Assembly (NCBI GenBank): GCA_024276455.1
Contig: JAJRXE010000149.1
Span: forward strand, 1 to 10,774
Origin: Calditrichota bacterium
Lineage (GTDB): Bacteria; Calditrichota; Calditrichia; RBG-13-44-9
Length of the DNA: 10,774 nt
Direction: 5' to 3'
The notes below the pieces were generated by a model. The model saw nothing but the letters and a program-made list of their open reading frames with translations, was not told where the DNA came from and ran no database searches. Every line of letters begins with the position of its first letter. Position 1 is the first letter of the stretch. Position numbers and translations under genes: made by a program. Below are positions 6,976 through 10,774 of this stretch, one piece after another.

Positions 6976-7037
6976 ATTCTTTAGATTTTTAACATGGCTC
7001 AGAATTTATTAATCAATGTTCCTGAGTACCCAAACGC

Positions 7038-7616
7038 TCACTTTTTCCACTCGATTACCCGGGCCGGATTCCCGGCAACTTTACAATTGGGCTGGACATC
7101 TTTCATCACAACGCTACCTGCCGCTATAGTACAATTTTCGCCCACGTTGGCTAAAACTAAAGCGCCTTCTCCAATCCAGGTGTTTTTTCCAATAATTATT
7201 CTGCTGAATTTCAATTCAGCCTCGGTAATTAACTTTTCCTGGTCATCGGGCACATGCTGGTACTTGCCGCTGGGAATACTCACCCGGCTAGCAATGAGAA
7301 CGTCGTCCTCCAATGTTACGGTTCCGATAATGGAATACGCACCGATAACCACCCGGTAGCCAATGCGGGTTCCCCGGTGGGGTATCAGCACACCAAAGCC
7401 AAAGTACGCATCATAGGCACATTTTTCCAGAGTACAAAAGTAATAACCCAGACGAAGACTTTTGCCCACCTTTCCCGGAAATAAGGAAAGGAATTGGCCG
7501 ATTCCGGCGAAAAAATTTTCGTTCCCGGTAATCCATTGCTCCAGCTTCGCAATAACAATCAATGGGGAGGTTAGCAAAATACTGATTCCTAAAATGACTA
7601 ATTTGAGTACAATCAT
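7038..7616 (-). CDS. Left-handed beta-helix (hexapeptide) acyltransferase
   Basis: A 192-residue protein with one N-terminal hydrophobic segment (about residues 4-23) followed by an LbH acyltransferase domain. Hexapeptide repeats rich in Ile/Val-Gly appear at about 84-112 (IGYRVVIGAYSIIGTVTLEDDV) and 139-170 (IIIGKNTWIGEGALVLANVGENCTIAAGS). The C-terminal AGNPARVI is the usual end of sugar O-acetyltransferases of the WbbJ/NodL/CysE type. His121 in SGKYQHVPDD sits where the catalytic base is often found. These trimeric enzymes transfer acetyl, or sometimes another acyl group, from acyl-CoA to a sugar hydroxyl or amine. The start ATG at 7614-7616 has GAGAGG upstream. It follows the ExoA-like GT2 gene by 29 bases, clearly in the same operon. 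The hydrophobic leader suggests membrane association near the assembling glycan. Acceptor sugar unknown. Confidence 0.88.
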   Translation of the reverse strand: MIVLKLVILGISILLTSPLIVIAKLEQWITGNENFFAGIGQFLSLFPGKVGKSLRLGYYFCTLEKCAYDAYFGFGVLIPHRGTRIGYRVVIGAYSIIGTVTLEDDVLIASRVSIPSGKYQHVPDDQEKLITEAELKFSRIIIGKNTWIGEGALVLANVGENCTIAAGSVVMKDVQPNCKVAGNPARVIEWKK

Positions 7617-7645
7617 TCCCTTGATCCTCTCTTTTGGTTATCTGT

Positions 7646-8665
7646 TTATTTTGACTTCCCTATCATTTTCTTAACCAGACCCCATATTACTCCAAATCCC
7701 AGGCTGTAATGAATCATAAAAAACACAATCATCAGTTTGAACACGAAGCTTAGCGGCTCGTTCTTCCTTAAACGCCAGGATTCTACCGTCACAATTGCAA
7801 CATACGCCCCTAATACAATTATGTAGAACCAAAACAAATAAATACTTAAAAAATAAGTCAACCAACCGAACGAGACTCCAATCGTAAATAAAACCGCCAA
7901 CAACAATTCCACACTAAAAGTTTCGGGATGTTTGAGTAAAAATTTAGCTCGACCTTCGCCGTAACGAATCAATTGGCGCCACAAGCCTTTAAGGTTTTCC
8001 CGCGGAAAATACCAGACGGCTATTTTAGGGGTAAAAAACGTTTTAAACCCCGCCTTTTCGACCCGGTAATTGAACTCCACATCCTCACAGGCATCAAAAT
8101 TTTCGTCAACATAACCGATTCGCTCAAAAACTTCCTTCTTGTAGGCGCACCCCATACTTACCGGACTGACAAAACCTTCTTCATTGGCATGAATATAGGA
8201 ACTCGGGCTGTGTCCCAGCCAGGAACTCCGAGCCACTCCGATAGCCCGCTGCCAATTGGGTTCTTCCGGAATGACAAACGGCTGGGGCCGTCCGAGGCAT
8301 TCAGCACCACTTTTTTGAAAGGCATCTCGAATATTTTTAAGAAAGGTATTACTCGGTAACCGGCAATGTCCATCCACCACAACAAAATATTCGCCCCGGC
8401 CATTTCGGAACCCAACATTTCTTCCCGAACTGGGTAAACGTCCGGGGTTATTAAATAGCTTCACCTGGGGATAATCCCGGGCAATTTCTTTAACAATCTC
8501 CCGGGTCGAATCGGTGGATTCGCCATCTGCCACGATGATTTCGAAACGATCCGCCGGATAATCCTGCGCTAAAAGCTGCATTAAAGTTTCCCTGATAAAC
8601 CTTTCTTCATTTCGAACCGGCATTACAACCGTAATAAAAGGCCATTCAGTGCTCATTTTTTTCAC
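7646..8665 (-). CDS. Membrane-associated glycosyltransferase family 2, ExoA-like
   Basis: A 339-residue inverting GT-A enzyme. The nucleotide-sugar domain begins ITVVMPVRNEERFIRETL and has VADGESTDST at 45-54. VVDGH at 96-100 stands where the DxD metal motif is expected; the D-x-H form resembles the succinoglycan ExoA group rather than being damage. FVSPVSMG and ACEDVEFNYR (Glu194-Asp195, candidate base) follow. Three hydrophobic segments at about 252-270, 272-294 and 307-330 anchor the C-terminus in the cytoplasmic membrane. It probably adds an early or middle sugar to a lipid-linked repeat unit. Two starts are possible. GTG at 8663-8665 overlaps the upstream TGA stop as GTGA, giving translational coupling. 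ATG at 8654-8656, three codons later, is better spaced from the GGGGGTGG upstream. The difference is only three residues. Confidence 0.9.
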   Translation of the reverse strand: MKKMSTEWPFITVVMPVRNEERFIRETLMQLLAQDYPADRFEIIVADGESTDSTREIVKEIARDYPQVKLFNNPGRLPSSGRNVGFRNGRGEYFVVVDGHCRLPSNTFLKNIRDAFQKSGAECLGRPQPFVIPEEPNWQRAIGVARSSWLGHSPSSYIHANEEGFVSPVSMGCAYKKEVFERIGYVDENFDACEDVEFNYRVEKAGFKTFFTPKIAVWYFPRENLKGLWRQLIRYGEGRAKFLLKHPETFSVELLLAVLFTIGVSFGWLTYFLSIYLFWFYIIVLGAYVAIVTVESWRLRKNEPLSFVFKLMIVFFMIHYSLGFGVIWGLVKKMIGKSK

Positions 8666-9807
8666 GCCACCCCCGAATTTTCTAAGAATATCCGATAAAT
8701 TTGCAGAAGTTTTTCAGTTTGACGATCAAAAGTAAATTCATCCTTAACACGCCGATATCCAGCCAATCCCATTTTTTTTCTCATCTCCGGGTTCGTTATC
8801 AGCTTATTCAGGTAGGTCGTCAAAGCCTCGACGTTTTGCTTGGGAACAATAAAACCATTTTCCGCATGAATGATGACTTCGGGGACTCCCCCCACATTGG
8901 TTGCCAGGACCGGTTTCGCATAGGAAAACGCTTCCAAAACCACATTCGGTAATCCCTCTGTTAACGAAGGCAAAACCAGAAAATCGATAGAGGGATAAAT
9001 CTCCTGCATGTCTTTTCTGAATCCAACGAAGCGACACACTTCTGTAATTCCCAATCGTTGCGCTTGCGCTTCCAGATTCGATCGACACACTCCATCCCCG
9101 CAAAACAAGTAATACGTTCGGTTATTTTTAAAATCGGTTTGGGCGATTGCTTCCAACAAGTAACGATGGCCTTTTTCCGGGCTCAGCCGCCCAACCGTAA
9201 TGGCTAACACCGCCTCAGAAGGAATATCGAATCGCTCGTGCACCCGTTTCTTGATTTCCTGGACATCCTTATTGGGGTCAAACTCTATTTTCACTCCGTT
9301 ATGTACCACCCAATGCCTGGGATGGTTAATACCAAAGCTTTCCAAACGTCTTTTTTGTCCCAGGGCTACACTGATTATGCCATCCATTCGCCGAACAAAT
9401 AAACGCTCTAACCACTCATAGAAAGCAATCTTTCGGTTTTCCGCCGTAAAACCTCGAGAATAATCGAGCACCGGGATTCCGTACCATTTTGCTACCAACC
9501 AACCCATTACTACCGCTTTATAGTGATGGGCGCACAACAATGCGATTCCTTCTTCGCGCACCACCCGGGCTAACTTGAAAAGCGCCTTCACATCAAAAGG
9601 ACCGTCCATGGGGATCCCGAAACTTCGAATTCCGGCTTCGCGAGCTTTTTCCAGCAGTTCATTTTTATTTCCCCCCTCTAAAAAAGATCCGAGAATTCCC
9701 TCGTACCCCTCCGTCTGATTTAAGCGAAGCAGATGTTCAACAATCTGTTTTTCCGGACCACCATAAAAATTGGTGGCAATCAGGTGCATTATTTTCTTTT
9801 TACCCAT
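8662..9807 (-). CDS. Glycosyltransferase family 4 (GT-B fold)
   Basis: A 381-residue GT4 using the ATG at 9805-9807. The frame is open further upstream to 9885, but those 26 residues overlap the end of the preceding gene and do not resemble a GT4 N-terminus, whereas MGKKKIMHLIATNFYGGPEKQ does. The start is preceded by purine-rich AAGAGAG. The N-domain has GGPEKQ at 16-21, and CAHHYKA at 92-98 lies in the usual acceptor region. The C-domain has VVHNGVK at 167-173, TVGRLSPEKG at 204-213 (Arg207, Lys212), CGDG near 236-239, and EX7E (Glu284 to Glu292 in TEGLPNVVLEAF). It is soluble, cytoplasmic-face and probably adds one sugar; specificity cannot be assigned. It begins 19 bases after the upstream processive GT2 ends, and overlaps the next gene by four bases at GTGA, so it is firmly within the operon. 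Confidence 0.92.
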   Translation of the reverse strand: MGKKKIMHLIATNFYGGPEKQIVEHLLRLNQTEGYEGILGSFLEGGNKNELLEKAREAGIRSFGIPMDGPFDVKALFKLARVVREEGIALLCAHHYKAVVMGWLVAKWYGIPVLDYSRGFTAENRKIAFYEWLERLFVRRMDGIISVALGQKRRLESFGINHPRHWVVHNGVKIEFDPNKDVQEIKKRVHERFDIPSEAVLAITVGRLSPEKGHRYLLEAIAQTDFKNNRTYYLFCGDGVCRSNLEAQAQRLGITEVCRFVGFRKDMQEIYPSIDFLVLPSLTEGLPNVVLEAFSYAKPVLATNVGGVPEVIIHAENGFIVPKQNVEALTTYLNKLITNPEMRKKMGLAGYRRVKDEFTFDRQTEKLLQIYRIFLENSGVA

Positions 9808-9826
9808 GTTCTCTCTTACCGGTTCA

Positions 9827-10774
9827 TCAACGAGGTGTTCTGGCCCATTTGGTTTGAACATTCTTAAACAGCGCCGCGACGGCAATCAGAACTAAGCGAG
9901 CAATGATGACTGGAGATTGCAAAAGTAATTTTATCCGACGGGAATTTAATCCTAATAACAGAATGCCTGTCAGGAGATAAGTAATCTGGACTAAAAGAGA
10001 AAAAACCGCCACTTTTAACAAGCCTACCGAGAACAGACCCGGATTAATTTTGATGTTAGCGATCGCCAACAGTATTGCAATTCCTAATTCAAAAAGAACC
10101 AATGGTTTGCTCAACACCAGTAATGTCCAACCCGCATCAATCAGCAATATATTCTTTTGCTTAATTCCCTGCCAAATTATTTTAAATCCATAAATTTTAC
10201 TGAATTTAATCGTGCCCTGTGCCCATCTTTCCCGTTGAACCACCAGTTGATCTTTACTGGTGGGGAAAGGAGAAGCCACTTTTACTTCCGGTACAAATTT
10301 TATGACGACACCATTTCTTAAGAGGGTTAAGGTGTAATCGGCGTCTTCCACAATGGAATGAGCATTCCAGGGGAATTTTTCAAAAACACGGCGATGAAAT
10401 ACCATGCCGGTTCCCCGTAAAAAAACGGCCAAATTCAATTTTGATTTGGGGGCATAGAACAAATCATTTTCAATTACATTTCCAACTGCCAGAGCATAAC
10501 TCATGACACTTTCGTCGGGATTTGAGGTTACATCGTTTGCCTGCAACACCTCAACCCCTTGCTGAAGGTAAAAACTGAATCGTTTTAACGCCCAGGCATC
10601 GATGGTACAATCCGCATCAATTATTAAAAAGGCGTCAAAATCTTTCTTCATTAACTGATCGAATGCCCATTGCAAAGCAAAGCCTTTCCCTCGCCGAACC
10701 GGATCGTTTCGTTCCAATACGGTGGCTCCCATCTTGCGGGAAATTTGCGCCGTATTGTCGGTGCAATTATCGGC
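9827..10774 (-). CDS. Processive-type glycosyltransferase family 2 (N-terminus off the right edge)
   Basis: The final 315 residues of a GT2 whose start lies beyond the right edge. The frame is open through 10774, and the first visible residues ADNCTDNT match the usual VADNCTDNT segment, so the internal ATG at 10732 is not the start. In order: ERNDPVRRGKG near 21-31, the DAD metal motif at 53-55, RGTGM at 120-124, VEDADY at 142-147 (candidate base Asp), and QRERW at 180-184. The last is the QxxRW signature of processive enzymes such as cellulose and hyaluronan synthases and PgaC-type synthases. At least three hydrophobic segments follow (about 207-240, 246-275, 288-303). Such proteins both polymerise and translocate, or in some clusters act as single-sugar transferases. 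No PilZ domain is visible, so c-di-GMP control is not indicated in this protein's C-terminus. It is the first visible gene of the operon. Confidence 0.88.
   Translation of the reverse strand, partial: ADNCTDNTAQISRKMGATVLERNDPVRRGKGFALQWAFDQLMKKDFDAFLIIDADCTIDAWALKRFSFYLQQGVEVLQANDVTSNPDESVMSYALAVGNVIENDLFYAPKSKLNLAVFLRGTGMVFHRRVFEKFPWNAHSIVEDADYTLTLLRNGVVIKFVPEVKVASPFPTSKDQLVVQRERWAQGTIKFSKIYGFKIIWQGIKQKNILLIDAGWTLLVLSKPLVLFELGIAILLAIANIKINPGLFSVGLLKVAVFSLLVQITYLLTGILLLGLNSRRIKLLLQSPVIIARLVLIAVAALFKNVQTKWARTPR

Noticed and set aside
8158..8418. Minus-strand 86-codon frame inside the ExoA-like GT2 gene
   Set aside because: It lies wholly within a gene with clear GT2 motifs and is a shifted reading of the same strand.
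9808..9885. Upstream extension of the GT4 gene to an ATG at 9885
   Set aside because: The extra 26 residues overlap the end of the preceding GT2 gene by 59 bases and are not GT4-like, whereas the ATG at 9807 gives a standard GT4 N-terminus with purine-rich bases upstream.
10730..10732. ATG at 10732 as the start of the rightmost GT2
   Set aside because: The frame is open to the window edge and the 14 codons before it encode ADNCTDNTAQISRK, a conserved internal GT2 segment, so the gene is simply cut by the edge.
1..10774. Mobile elements, CRISPR arrays, tRNA or rRNA genes
   Set aside because: No transposase or integrase, no regularly spaced direct repeats with spacers, and no cloverleaf or rRNA-like segment was recognised on either strand.

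Overview
The window looks like a chromosomal surface-polysaccharide locus of a Gram-negative, moderately AT-rich bacterium of the FCB/Calditrichota type. The main taxonomic clue is the C-terminus of the secreted protein at 3074-4255. It carries an NYPNPFNP-type type IX secretion (T9SS type A) sorting domain ending in a short VLLK tail, a form common in Calditrichota, Ignavibacteria and related candidate phyla. A lipoprotein with a Bacteroidetes-like lipobox and a secreted beta-helix protein agree with this. The exact lineage cannot be fixed from this sequence alone.

Layout, left to right. (1) 1-960 (-): the N-terminal 320 codons of a secreted right-handed beta-helix protein that runs off the left edge. 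(2) 961-1300: gene-free, holding that gene's leader and a minus-strand Rho-independent terminator for the next unit. (3) 1301-2817 (-): a two-gene unit, an SGNH-like lipoprotein followed by a NodB-type polysaccharide deacetylase that has no signal peptide. (4) 2818-3073: a divergent control region. (5) 3074-4255 (+): a second SGNH-like protein, paralogous to the lipoprotein but secreted and T9SS-tagged, with a strong terminator right after it. (6) 4362-10774 (-): a tightly packed glycan-assembly operon. In transcription order it encodes a processive BcsA/HAS-like GT2 (5' end outside the window), a GT4, an ExoA-like membrane GT2, a left-handed beta-helix acyltransferase, another GT4, and a CapK/PaaK-like adenylate-forming enzyme. 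It converges on the plus-strand gene.

How the genes may work together (inference): the four glycosyltransferases would build an exopolysaccharide or lipid-linked glycan. The hexapeptide acyltransferase, the CapK-like enzyme, the deacetylase and the two SGNH-like proteins would be candidates for adding or removing acyl groups, inside the cell and at the surface. No flippase, polymerase or export gene lies in the window, so the export route is unknown.

The least ordinary item is the divergent pair of SGNH-like paralogs. Both have FGHxSxGG where GDSL would be expected, share the blocks FCYxD and TVPL, and end with DDGxHLNSxG. One is lipid-anchored and the other is T9SS-tagged. The rest is typical of polysaccharide loci.
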